Shown: positions 1-9,985 of the stretch, one piece after another
Layout: every line of letters starts with the position of its first letter
Numbering within the stretch: position 1 is the first letter of the stretch
Source of the DNA: Mikania micrantha
Taxonomy: Eukaryota; Streptophyta; Magnoliopsida; Asterales; Asteraceae
DNA length: 64,000 nt
Assembly (NCBI GenBank): GCA_009363875.1
Contig: CM018694.1
Location: forward strand, 25,863,415 to 25,927,414
Direction: 5' to 3'
Translations under genes and position numbers: made by a program
Notes under the pieces: model-generated
Database searches by the model: none
What the model was told of the DNA's origin: nothing
What the model saw: only the letters and a program-made list of their open reading frames with translations

Positions 1-294
1 ATATAGCATAAGCCTTCTTCTTAAATCATAGGCTTTTCTTTGAGGTTCAGTCATCAGAGTAACAAGCACTGGAGTTCCATCTTCATTCAGTGGTTTTAAG
101 TACCCACCATCAATCATCATCCAAAGATTATTATCCACCCCATTGATGTGGATCTCAAACCGATACTTCCAATGTTGATAGTCATCTAATGATAGTAACT
201 TTGGAGCTTTATTTGAGTTTCCTGTCTTTGTCTCAGTAAGCAAAAGGTTCTGAATACTTTGGTTTTGATTGGCTATCAAAGCAAACTCATCCAT
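1..294 (-). pseudogene. Copia element D: 5' end of gag (fragment)
   Basis: Reading the minus strand from an ATG at 294-292 gives the N-terminus of a Ty1/copia gag: MDEFALIANQNQS, then SLDDYQHWKYRFEIHINGVD and NLWMMIDGGYL. It closely resembles residues 1 to about 95 of the copia B gag at 28,901, but with enough differences to be another family member. Near position 20, where B has YDYEKKAY, a 1-2 base deletion shifts the frame, so this is a pseudogene. The window edge cuts it. It is the oldest layer seen here, the sequence into which gypsy C inserted. Confidence 0.85.
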
Positions 295-376
295 TTTAGT
301 GAAACCAAGTTAATTTGACACTTAGACAAATTGCAGATCCCTAGTACAAATGAAAATGATTAGTACGAATGACAGG
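295..376 (-). other. Copia D 5' leader, with probable C target-site copy
   Basis: Untranslated leader just upstream (minus strand) of the D gag ATG. Its last five bases, 372-376 (ACAGG), directly abut the TGTAACATC start of LTR C and should be one copy of the C target-site duplication. The matching copy at the other end of C is not in the window. Confidence 0.55.
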
Positions 377-995
377 TGTAACATCAGTGCCGGAAACGTA
401 ACCGGAACAGTGATCTGCACAGTAACTTGCACAGTAACTCAGATACAAGCTATGTGTATTATTTGTATGCTATTATCATGTAATGCTTGACACAAAACTA
501 TTATGCAATTGTTTCAGTAACATGATTCAAACGCACGGTTTAACAGTCAGAAACATATCAGACAATACAAGGTTATCACATGAATGCTTGTTAGGACATT
601 ATTACGTATAAATGTAAGTGAGGATTTACAAAAGAAAACAACAACGGATGTCGTTACGTGAATGTTAAATTGACAGATTATTCGTAAAGGTGACGATCTG
701 TACGAATATATCTGAAAGTTTAATGTTCTGAATGATGTCCAATAATTAGAAAACCAAATTGGAAAGTGTAGTTATCCTCGTGTTCGTACGGGTGACGATT
801 CGAACGAATACGCGCGACGACTGTACGATTCGATTCAAACTATAAATTGATAATTTCTGAAAATTTTAAATAAACGAAAGATATTTAGTTAATTTATTTG
901 GAATCACAACCTATAATAAATTTATAAACTTTACTTTTAAAAACCGTAACGTTTCGTTACGAAAACAACGAAAACCGACGATTTTACGCGAAACC
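377..995 (+). mobile_element. Gypsy C, 5' LTR, segment 1
   Basis: Starts TGTAACATC, the same terminus as other gypsy LTRs here (compare the minus-strand start of F at 41,476), and runs until gypsy A interrupts it. Plus-strand orientation follows from the far end of the same LTR at 53,867, where GGTGTGACA is followed by a PBS-like sequence. Segments at 25,905-27,668 and 53,256-53,867, plus roughly 760 bp now only in the inverted copy (61,111-61,872), complete an LTR of about 3.75 kb. Only non-coding sequence is seen. Confidence 0.7.
991..995. repeat. Target-site duplication of gypsy A (AAACC)
   Basis: AAACC abuts the A LTR terminus at 996. In the inverted copy the equivalent A LTR at 61,878 is preceded by GGTTT (61,873-61,877), the reverse complement. 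The left partner was removed by the deletion at 25,905. Confidence 0.75.
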
Positions 996-1844
996 TGTCA
1001 CACCCCTGCGCCGCGTGCGGAATCCACGGCGCGGTGACGTATGAACAGTTGAATCATGAACAAGTATTGAATAAGAACAACCACAATGGATTACTACATT
1101 TCATAATGTTAAGATAGTTGTTTAGTTACAGACAATCTATCTACCAAAATAATGACAACTACAGACCCAAAATATAGTTTACAAAATAAGACTTCAAACA
1201 ATACAATTAAATAATTTGGATTTAATGTGTTTCTATTCCATCCTAGCATGTTTCTTTATCTTGTTCTATCTTAATCGGTCTCCTTAGTTGTCCTTAAAAT
1301 GCTTTAAACCTGATTACTTGAAACACGTGAAATGTAACTGCCAACTACAGAAGTAGTTGGTGAGAACAATAGGTTTAACATTTGTAAACATGAATTTGTA
1401 ATATAAGGCATAGGTATGTTAAAGCAATAATTGAATTACATGGATGAGCTGCAACCCAAACTAAAATCAAGTATGTCAAATGTGATAAATTGTCCAAAGA
1501 CTATTTACTAAAGAAGCCAACATATAATCAAGTCCCAAACTACGTTTGGAGTTAGATAATATATCAACAGTTTTGATAAAACCATAATGAAACCAAACCT
1601 GCAGTTAGCTTATAAAACAAATTTAAAAGCTAACTCCATTTTGGTATGAACCCGTGTGTCCGCTTTCCCTTGTTGTGATCACCCAGTACTAACGCTAATG
1701 AATATGAAACTTGATGTGTTTATAAGTTTGTTTACAACAATGGACACCATGCTTTTGAACCTTGCTTTAAACTAGCGTGTTAATGCCTTATTTGATAACA
1801 TGATTTGAAAACCTTGATTTAATACCATGAGTTGAATCCTTTGT

Positions 1845-1912
1845 TTTGAGTACCATGAAATGAATCCTTTGATTTGAATACCATGAAATGAATCCTTTGA
1901 TTTGAATACCGA
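1845..1912. repeat. 29-bp tandem repeat in A LTR
   Basis: A unit reading roughly ATGAATCCTTTGATTTGAATACC repeats about 2.5 times. The same array, with minor changes, is at about 23,867-23,932 in the other LTR. Confidence 0.6.
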
Positions 1913-2755
1913 GAATGGTGACCTTGTATAGTAACAAGGTTTATAACATATTACTTTCGAAAACACGGGTTTATAACAAAAGAGTTTATAAAAAATCCAT
2001 TATTTAAGAGTGCTTATCATTTATATATCCATTTGAGTAAATCTGCTATAAAACAGTTCAAATATCCTTTATAAAACCTTTTTAGAAGAAAAGTTTAATA
2101 GTTGATAAATCCTTTAAAACAGTTGATGAATTCCTTGAAACATTTGATGAATCCCTTGGATTTGTAAATTGAACCTGTAATGTTTGTAAGAATACACACA
2201 TCTTGTATAATGAAATACGATTGTAAATAAAGGGTTTGATCATGTGTTCCACCCCAAAACAGTTATAAAACAGTAAAAGAGGGACTAATGTTCTCACCTA
2301 TCTGCAGAAGACTCTGAACTATAACAAATAGCAAGTAGCAAACAGGACTTCTAACTGGTTCCTATATCATTGTAATCATACATAAGATATAATATTTATG
2401 ATTGTATAGGCTTTGATTCATTGATTGACTTGTGTTATCATGATTTGTGATCAACATCTTGATTAACTTGTTCCCATGTTTGAAAATGTTATGTGATCCT
2501 TGAAAGTCATGATTTGGTTACTTGATTACTAATTGAAAATGAATTGAATGTGTCATAATCTTTTACGCACAAACTTGTTTGCACAACATCACATGTGTTT
2601 ATGAGTTTGATAAACCATTGTTTAACCTGTATTTTGAAATCGATGTTGATTTGTTATGTCTTTGGAATTATGAATTGATCTCATGATTATGTTAAGTTAC
2701 AACTTAACCTATTCCTGATCAATTCAAAATTATCATAAGTTTAGGGCGACACAAT

Positions 2756-3029
2756 TGGGCCTTAAGCCCATGAACCCATGAAGGCTTAATCTAAGGCCAT
2801 GGGCCACTTAGGTTAACAATGAGCCAATTGAATGTGGTGTTGGGCCAACCAATATGTATATGGGCCATGTAAGGTTCCAAAGATAACATTGGGCCAATTG
2901 CTAAGTATTGGGCCGAAATGGATCTCGTGGGACAAGTGGATGAATTGTTGGGCCAAGAGTCCTATTGTCTTATTCTAATGTGGGCCAAGGTTTACCAATC
3001 AATTGGGCCAAGTATACATGGGTTGGGCC
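2756..3029. promoter_or_regulatory. TGGGCC array, A 3' LTR
   Basis: Ten TGGGCC hexamers occur in about 275 bp, all in the same orientation (GGCCCA in element sense). TGGGCC/T is the Site II element bound by plant TCP factors, so a promoter or enhancer role is plausible but inferred. The array recurs in the other A LTR copies and in LTRs E and F. Confidence 0.5.
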
Positions 3030-3084
3030 GAAAGAATCATGGGCTACAACCTTAGGCAGCGAACCTTTGAAGTTCAGAGGCCTA

Positions 3085-3496
3085 GGTTCGTGAAGAATGA
3101 AGGGTTGTGGTTCTTGATTGCTGACAGATTCGCTAAGGTTTGTAGGGCTGCTGATGGTCAATGGTTCGGCCAAGGTGTTCCCATAGGTTCGGTCCCCTTG
3201 TGAAACACAGGTTCGTTACACGACCAGCGAGCCATGCAAGGTTCGTTGGTGACATTTTCAATCCAAGGTTCGCTGGAGGTGTTTAGGGTTCGTTGTGCAT
3301 GCAAGTAGGTTCGTTGGCAGAGGGTTCGTCTGATAAAGCTACCAGGCCGATGGTTCGTGGCATCAGAAGGGTTCGTCGGATGCATGAAGGCTTGGTGCAG
3401 GCTCGTGAGGTCCCCTAAGGGATCGATTGATGACCTACGAACCATTAGGGTTCATGGAGCCTCCTTAAGGTTCGGCCAACTGAAGATGAAGGTTCG
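3085..3496. promoter_or_regulatory. GGTTCG array, A 3' LTR
   Basis: Thirteen GGTTCG hexamers (CGAACC in element sense), mostly followed by T or G, in 412 bp next to the TGGGCC array. LTR F has the same two arrays in the same order. The function is unknown. Confidence 0.5.
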
Positions 3497-4326
3497 GCCG
3501 TCGAACCTGTTACCAACACCATTCATCCAAACTTGCTTCCTTCGATCCAATCATTTCTATGCCCTGTCAACTTGCAAATCCATCCTTGGAATGTTGCAGG
3601 ACAGATTGAGAAAGCTTAGAACCGGCTAGAACTTAGGTTTAAACAGCACACAATAGAAAACCCTATTTTCATGACTCTTCTTTCGAGCATACCTCGTTTT
3701 TGGCCTAAAACAAATCCACAGATCTCTTGTACTTTCGTGTAGGGAATGTCGAGAGCTACGCATGGGTTCAAGAATCAACGAAATCCGTTGAGAAACGAAG
3801 AAGATACACGCGATTGAAGCTTGGATTTTTAGAGAGAGGATAGGTTCGCGAATTGTAGAGAGAAGGAGGTTGTTGGCTGCAATAAATGAGAAAAATGGCC
3901 ATCTTCATGGCTTTTATAGTCCGGGTGGTATTCGGGTTCGTTCCGGTTGCTCGGTTCGCGGTTTCGTCGCGTAACGCGTATTTTACGCGATTTTAAATAA
4001 AGAGTTATTATTTTCATTATTTTGATGAGTTTCAAAATTGTAAAAATGTAAAATAATATATTTTACTTATTTTTATTCTTCGTGCGTTGTCAGATCGTTA
4101 AACGCATACAATTACGTGTATACCCGCAATCGCGTACGTTTTTCGATCGTATTAATTATTTAAAGTCGTTCAATCATAATTATAAGTTCAACATTCGTAT
4201 TATTATGGATCGTCACCCATAACCATACTCAGTCTCGCCTACGTATTATGATTCTTGTTGCATAAATTAATTGTCATAATATTCGTCTCAACACTACGCA
4301 CTAACACTATCCTATTACACCGAACG

Positions 4327-4390
4327 CAGTATATATATAGGGCATACCCCAGATTCCAGCTACCTGCCGTACCTGACGCCGTCCCACCAC
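4327..4390 (-). promoter_or_regulatory. TATA module in A 3' LTR
   Basis: In element sense the segment reads GTGGTGGGACGGCGT, about 40 bases, then GGTATGCCCTATATATATA. A TATA run preceded by this conserved block also occurs in LTRs C and F and in the A leader, which suggests a core promoter. It lies only about 250 bp inside the LTR. Confidence 0.5.
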
Positions 4391-4588
4391 TGTTTCGATA
4401 TAATACGATACTGTTCTTGCCTAGCGAACTCGACTGTAAATAAATAATACATACTTGTTCCTAAATAATAAAGATCCTAACACACAAGCACATTATGAAC
4501 ACATGAATCACATTGACTGATTTGATATGAAAACACATTTGTTCAAACACTGTTTACAACTACCATGACTAAATGTACAAATGTTACA

Positions 4589-4623
4589 GTCTCCCCTAGT
4601 TAAGGGAATTTCGTCCTGAAATT
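4589..4623 (-). other. Gypsy A polypurine tract and adjoining inverted repeat
   Basis: Minus-strand reading gives AACTAGGGGAGAC directly before the LTR start TGTAAC, a polypurine tract priming plus-strand DNA synthesis. Next to it (4,607-4,623) AATTTCG and TGAAATT form an inverted repeat around TCC that overlaps the pol stop codon. Confidence 0.7.
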
Positions 4624-6414
4624 AACTAGCCGAAGGTACTGTAAAAAGATGAGGGTACTTAAGCTTCATCTGGTCTTCACGCTCCCAGGTGAACTCAGCA
4701 CCGCGTTTGCCCTCCCATCGTACCTTTACGATTGGGATACGGCTCTGTTTAAGTATCTTGACCCCATGATCCATGATTTCAACCGGACGTTCTATGAATT
4801 GCATGTTGTTTTGAATATGTATGTCTTCCAATGGAATCTGAACATCATGATCTGCCAAGCATTTCTTAAGATTCGATACATGAAATGTATCGTGAATATT
4901 GCTTAGCTCCACCGGAAGTTTGAGTTTGTAGGTTATGGGACCAATCCTTCCCAGGATCTCAAAAGGTCCAACGTACCTTGGTGCAAGTTTCCCTTTCTTC
5001 CCGAATCGGACAATGCCTTTCCAGGGAGAAACTTTGAGTAAGACTCGGTCACCGACTTGAAACTCAAGCGGTTTCCGACGTCGATCAGCATAACTCTTTT
5101 GCCGATCTCGTGCGGCCTTAAGCCTTGATTGAATGATTGTGATTTTGTCTGATGTTTCCTGAATGAGTTCTGGTCCTACGACCTGTGAGTCACCAACCTC
5201 GGTCCAGCAGACCGGTGATCGGCACTTCCTACCATATAAAGCTTCGAATGGTGCACATTGAATGCTTGTATGGTTGCTGTTGTTATACGAAAACTCGATA
5301 AGTGGAAGATGAGTGTCCCAACTTCCACCGAAGTCAATGACACAAGAACGAAGCATGTCCTTGAGTGTTTGGATAGTCCTTTCGCTTTGACCGTCGGTTT
5401 GGGGATGATAAGCCGTGCTAAGGTTAACACGAGTTCCCAAAGCCTTTTGCAATGATTGCCAAAAGCGAGAAGTGAAACGACTATCAGGATCAGAAATGAT
5501 TGATGTTGGTGTACCATGACGTGCAATGATTTCGTTGATGTACAGAGTGGATAGCTTCTCCATTTTGTAATCCTCTCGGATAGGGAGAAAATGAGTAGAT
5601 TTGGTGAGTCGATCAACGATCACCCAAATCGAATCGAAACCTCTCGGAGTTCTCGGCAACTTAGTTATGAAATCAATGGAAATTTGTTCCCACTTCCATT
5701 GAGGAATTTCAGGTTGCTGCAGAAGTCCCGAAGGCTTTTGATGTTCTGCTTTGACTTTTGAACATGTTAGACACTTTCCCACGTACAGTGCTATGTCTTT
5801 CTTCATTCCCGGCCACCAGTAAGATTCCCGTAAGTCTTGGTACATCTTATCTGCTCCAGGATGAACTGAGTATCGCGGCTTATGAGCCTCATCACAGATG
5901 AGTGTGCGCAATTCTTCAGACTTTGGAATCCAAATGCGGCCGTTGAGATATAACACCCCATCTGATCGAGGTTCCAGTTTCTTCTCAATTCCGCAATCTA
6001 TGTCTGTTTTCAGCTGATTATCTGTTACTACTTGTTGTTGTGCAATACGAATCAAGTCTTTCAAGTTTGGTTGTGTGTTGATCTCCATGGCTCTTACACG
6101 AATTGGTTTGACTGGTTCCTTGCGACTAAGAGCATCCGCCACCACATTGGCTTTACCCGGATGGTAACGAATCTCACAGTCGTAATCAGTTAAAAGCTCA
6201 ACCCAACGTCGTTGTCTCATGTTGAGTTTTTTCTGATTGAGAATGTGTTGCAGGATCTTGTGGTCCGTATAGATGACACATTTAGTACCATAAAGGTAGT
6301 GCCTCCAAATCTTTAATGCAAAGACCACAGCCCCTAGCTCAAGGTCATGAGTAGTGTAATTCTTCTCGTGCACCTTAAGCTGTCTTGAAGCATACGCAAT
6401 CACCTTGTCTCGTT
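4622..6414 (-). pseudogene. pol: Gypsy A pol, 3' part (RNase H, integrase, chromodomain-like)
   Basis: This is the C-terminal part of the A polyprotein, about 597 residues, uninterrupted. It holds RNase H (AYASRQL; YTDHKILQHIL), the integrase HHCC finger (HKPRYSVHPG then CLTCSKVK), and the DDE core: D in ISIDFITKLPRT, D in IISDPDSRF, E in HPQTDGQSERTIQTL. It ends with GPFEILGRIGP and a chromodomain-like tail. IISDPDSRF has P where related copies have R. Its N-terminal partner is at 18,648-21,387. Removing E and one copy of the 5-bp duplication puts the two halves in frame. It has no start of its own, so I treat it as half of an interrupted gene. Confidence 0.9.
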
Positions 6415-6419
6415 GCATA
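6415..6419. repeat. TSD of gypsy E, left copy (GCATA)
   Basis: GCATA at 6,415-6,419 equals 18,648-18,652 at the other end of E. It is part of the RNase H coding sequence of A. Confidence 0.95.
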
Positions 6420-7612
6420 TGTCACACCCCCAATTTCAACTAACGGAATCATAACGTTTGGGAACGTGACAAACCAGGATCTCAGATCATTAGACATAGC
6501 GAAGACCTCTATATGAATTTCAAAAACATACGTTGGTCTTTAAAACAAACATAATAACCAGAGTTTACAAAAAGTGCGGAAGCGTTTAAAAACCATAAAC
6601 AGTTGTAAATCAAACATTACAATTCAAAGTACTTAAATATTCAGATTTAAATAATCAAAGTAAAAGAAATGCATGAGACTCTATCTTCCTAGTCCATGCC
6701 AGCTGTTACGCGCGCCTTAGCGTCCTGAGAAAACATGCAAATCAAGTCAACACAAAGGTTGGTGCATAACACAGGTTTTAAGTAATCATAGTATTCAAAA
6801 CATCAGTTTGAATAACAAGTTTGTAGATAACATAATCACAATTGCACAGTCATGATAGCTAGTCATATAACTATTTACATACGTGTTCGACACCGAAGCT
6901 GACTAGTTGCCATGCTATAGCATGTTTTCGCCTTGCCACTATTGTCTATCACAACAATAGTAAATGTGTGTTTGGTCAGTCAAACACCTGCGTAGATCCC
7001 ATCTACCAGGTGAGGTTTGTCAAACCTAATAGATCTATTTCCAACTACCACGCTTTGCATTACAGCAAACTAAACGGTTCGAGGTGTGTAAGGACTTTCA
7101 AGTTGATATGTTTTCACATAATGTAAACAGATAACTATGCAAGTGTTATGTATCTAAAATCAGTTTGTTGCACATGTTTTCTCCCCCAAAACAGTTTAAA
7201 ATAAGAAAGGGGCCGTGTACGCACCTTTGATAGTAGTAGAATGATCAAATACGTGTGAACTTGCGTAGAAATCCTCTACGAAGAATCTGTGATTTAAACA
7301 ATAACCTATTGTTATTCGAATAATCGTTTTGTGCTTAAAATCATATACGTATCAACATACGTATGTTAAAGTGTGAGAATTAGGCATACGGAAGTACGCG
7401 TGCTTTTGAAATCGTTTAAATAAAATCACATTTGATTTTATTTAATTAAACGTAATTATACGCGATTTCGTATTCGGACTAAAATATGAATTTTATCATT
7501 TCAACACGTTCGTATTCTCGTTACGGTTCCAACGCAACTTGAACGGATTAAAACGGAGTTCGTATGCGAAAGTTATGCTAAAAATACTAAAATTGATTTA
7601 AAACTCCAAAAA

Positions 7613-7691
7613 TGGTGTTGCCCGGATTCGAACCCGCGACCCCCCGTTCAAATCACACGCTCCTTTCCAGTCAAGCCCGCTAGGGTATCGC
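7613..7691 (-). other. tRNA-like stretch with pol III box matches in E LTR
   Basis: On the minus strand GGTTCGAATCC (complement of 7,624-7,634) matches the B-box/T-loop consensus, and TAGCGGGCTTGACTGG (complement of 7,667-7,682) resembles an A box, about 40 bp upstream. The T-stem does not pair well, so this is a degenerate tRNA-like sequence rather than a tRNA gene. It is repeated at 16,854-16,932. Confidence 0.35.
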
Positions 7692-9065
7692 GAAAATCAT
7701 CAGGAATTAATTCTTTTAAGTCCTATTCCAGTTAAATTCCCTTTCCATATTATAGCCGAAGCATGTGTACTCCAATAGATCATGAATTCGATTCCGATTC
7801 AATCTAAAACCATAGGTGTATGATTCCAGATCCTTATACATTCCTAATGATGGTTCTAATTTGATCCAAACTTAATCAAAATGTTCTAATTGATCCCAAC
7901 TAGGTTCGGTTTTGAACCGAACTCACATTCAACACAAGATCTTATAATTCACTATTATAAAATCAAATTAACTCAGGCTTTAGTTTAATCGCAACATTCC
8001 GACACTTCCTATTAGGTTTAATTCGATTATCAATCCAATTAGATCAGAAACCCCAAAATAGTTATACCTATGAACCCTAAAACTAGAATTCAATAAATTC
8101 GATGTTTATATCTGAAATACTCATAAATATTAGCTTAATCGAAACCTTCTGAGTGTTCCTAAGTATTTCAATTTGATTATAGAGCTCTTTTTCATGGAAA
8201 CCCCCAAATCCGTCTTCTACATGAACCCTAGTTATTGAATCCACACCATTCGTTGTTAAATCACGAAATTGATAGATGGTATTCTTTAGTCGGCATCTTA
8301 TGAGACTACCCATATAATTTAATTTGAATATCAAACTCGTTTGGGTTGAAATCCCCAATTCGGTTTCTCTAAGAACCCTAGAATCTCAAACACTATCAAT
8401 TCGAGATTTTTCAATGAGTTTGTGTTATGGGTATTCTTAGTCGGTATAATTAGAAGGTGTAGGAATGATTTCTTACTTGATTTGATCCCCAATTGATGTA
8501 GTTCGATTTGTGTGTTGATGTTCGGCCGACCCACGATCAATTTCCTTCTTCCGTGTCTTCTTGTTTCGAATTGATGTATGGGAAAGCTTCTAACTATGCC
8601 GATTTAAAGTTCTGAAGTTTCGATTTCTTGAATTATGACCCAATGATGCGAATTTGATAATGATACCCAACCGGTTTCGACTTTTGAGTTAACATTGTGA
8701 TTAATTCGACAATAACTGTGATCATAACGTCTGATAATAGTTACTGATCATTAAGTCGATGATTATAACTGATAAATTTCAGTTATTACTTGATTTTAAT
8801 GTCCAATTAGAATCCAATTGTCACTAATTCCGAATTTTGACTCATAAAAGTCAAAATTTACACTTCTATTCTTTTACAAGTAGAAATCTCATAATTTAGG
8901 TATTCTAGACATTATTTAACTTAATTCTAATCCCTTTAATCTGATTTTGTTTGATTACCGAACATTTCGGTTTACAAAGTTGCACCAAAAATCCCAATTG
9001 TCACTAATTGGTTCAATTTAAATACTATTGGGCTCAATTAATTCAATTGGCCTAAAAATCCTAAT

Positions 9066-9350
9066 TGGGCCTACTTCTAACCACTTGGGCCTTACAATAT
9101 ACCATTGGGCCTACCTTAGGCCTCATTGGGCCTTACTGGGCCTCATTGGGCCTTAATGGGCCTTCCTGGCCTACCTTGGCCTTCTTGGGCCTTCCTTGGT
9201 TTCCTTTGGGCCTAACTTGTCTTGTTGGGCCTTAATTGATCTTATTGGACTTTCATTGTCTTTATTGGGCCTTCATTGGCCTTGTTGGGCCTTGATTTTG
9301 TAATTGGGCCTCCCTATATCTCAATGGGCCTACATTATCACTATTGGGCC
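9066..9350. promoter_or_regulatory. TGGGCC array, E 3' LTR
   Basis: Fifteen TGGGCC hexamers, mostly within TTGGGCCT, in 285 bp, all in one orientation, beginning about 55 bp inside the LTR start in element sense. These match the plant Site II (TCP-binding) core. The function is inferred. Confidence 0.55.
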
Positions 9351-9405
9351 TGTAATATCACCAACTCTCGTTAACTAGGTTAGTGTAAAAAGTCGGATTG
9401 TCACA

Positions 9406-9985
9406 TCATACCCTTGTTGAAGGAATTTTCGTCCCGAAAATTAGCAAGTGTTAAGAGTAGTTAGGAAACTACTTACGAGTTTAAATCGTACGTGTTAGTG
9501 TGATTTGATCATTCTGTGTGCTTGTGTGTACTCACACACAAAGTCTAATGCTTGCAACATCACAACTCAATTGTGATCATTCAATGTGACTGTTTGCGTG
9601 TACACTAGTTAGTTCACCTAACTGTGACTATTTGTGTTTGATCATATTGTGTTGTGTAACCTCACACATAATGAGTGTCTGAAACTGTTTGTACTATGCA
9701 ACCCCGCACATAGCAAAGTGTATGTAACCAATGTACTATGCAACCTCGCACATAGCAAAATGTATGTAACCAATCGTGTATGTACTACCATAACATGTAA
9801 CATATGAAATGTAGCACATAAAACATATAAAATGTAATGTACATATAAAATGTAATGTAGCACAAATATCTGTAACAAAATCAATTGAATAAATAAAACG
9901 TTTGTGCTTACAGTTTGAAATTTGCAGTGTTGATGTGTGAAAGCATCACGTCATCCCCTTGTTGAAGGAAATTTCGTCCCGAAAT
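9406..9985 (-). other. Gypsy E 3' untranslated region with two PPT-like copies
   Basis: Between the pol stop (9,986) and the LTR lie two related blocks, 9,406-9,442 and about 9,951-9,987. Each has a purine-rich AACAAGGG(G/T)ATGA on the minus strand and the inverted repeat AATTTCGTCCCGAAATT or a variant. About 500 bp of simple, partly repeated sequence (GCAACCTCGCACATAGCAAA units) separates them. The block touching the LTR should be the functional PPT, and the inner one a duplicate. Confidence 0.6.

Larger units (their letters stand above)
996..4588 (-). repeat. Gypsy A 3' LTR (3,593 bp)
   Basis: Plus-strand ends are TGTCACACC and TGTTACA, so TG...CA boundaries in element sense. It matches 23,018-25,905 and, inverted, 61,878-64,000. 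Short ATG-initiated frames within it follow a CGAACC-rich repeat array and are not supported as genes. Confidence 0.9.
6420..9405 (-). repeat. Gypsy E 3' LTR (2,986 bp)
   Basis: Plus-strand ends are TGTCACACCC and ATTGTCACA. Nearly identical to 15,661-18,647. Contains a tRNA-like stretch (7,613-7,691) and a TGGGCC array (9,066-9,350). No protein gene is supported within it. Confidence 0.95.

Noticed and set aside
3158..3445. A frame of 95-130 codons repeated in three A LTR copies (also 25,159-25,551 and 62,913-63,305)
   Set aside because: It follows the CGAACC array, varies in length between copies, and is conserved only because the LTR is copied.
7613..7691. Functional tRNA gene
   Set aside because: The T-stem has mismatches and no full cloverleaf can be drawn; kept only as a tRNA-like segment.
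8083..8540. Two small frames in LTR E, repeated at 17,325-17,782
   Set aside because: Present twice only because LTRs are duplicated; no domain or start context.
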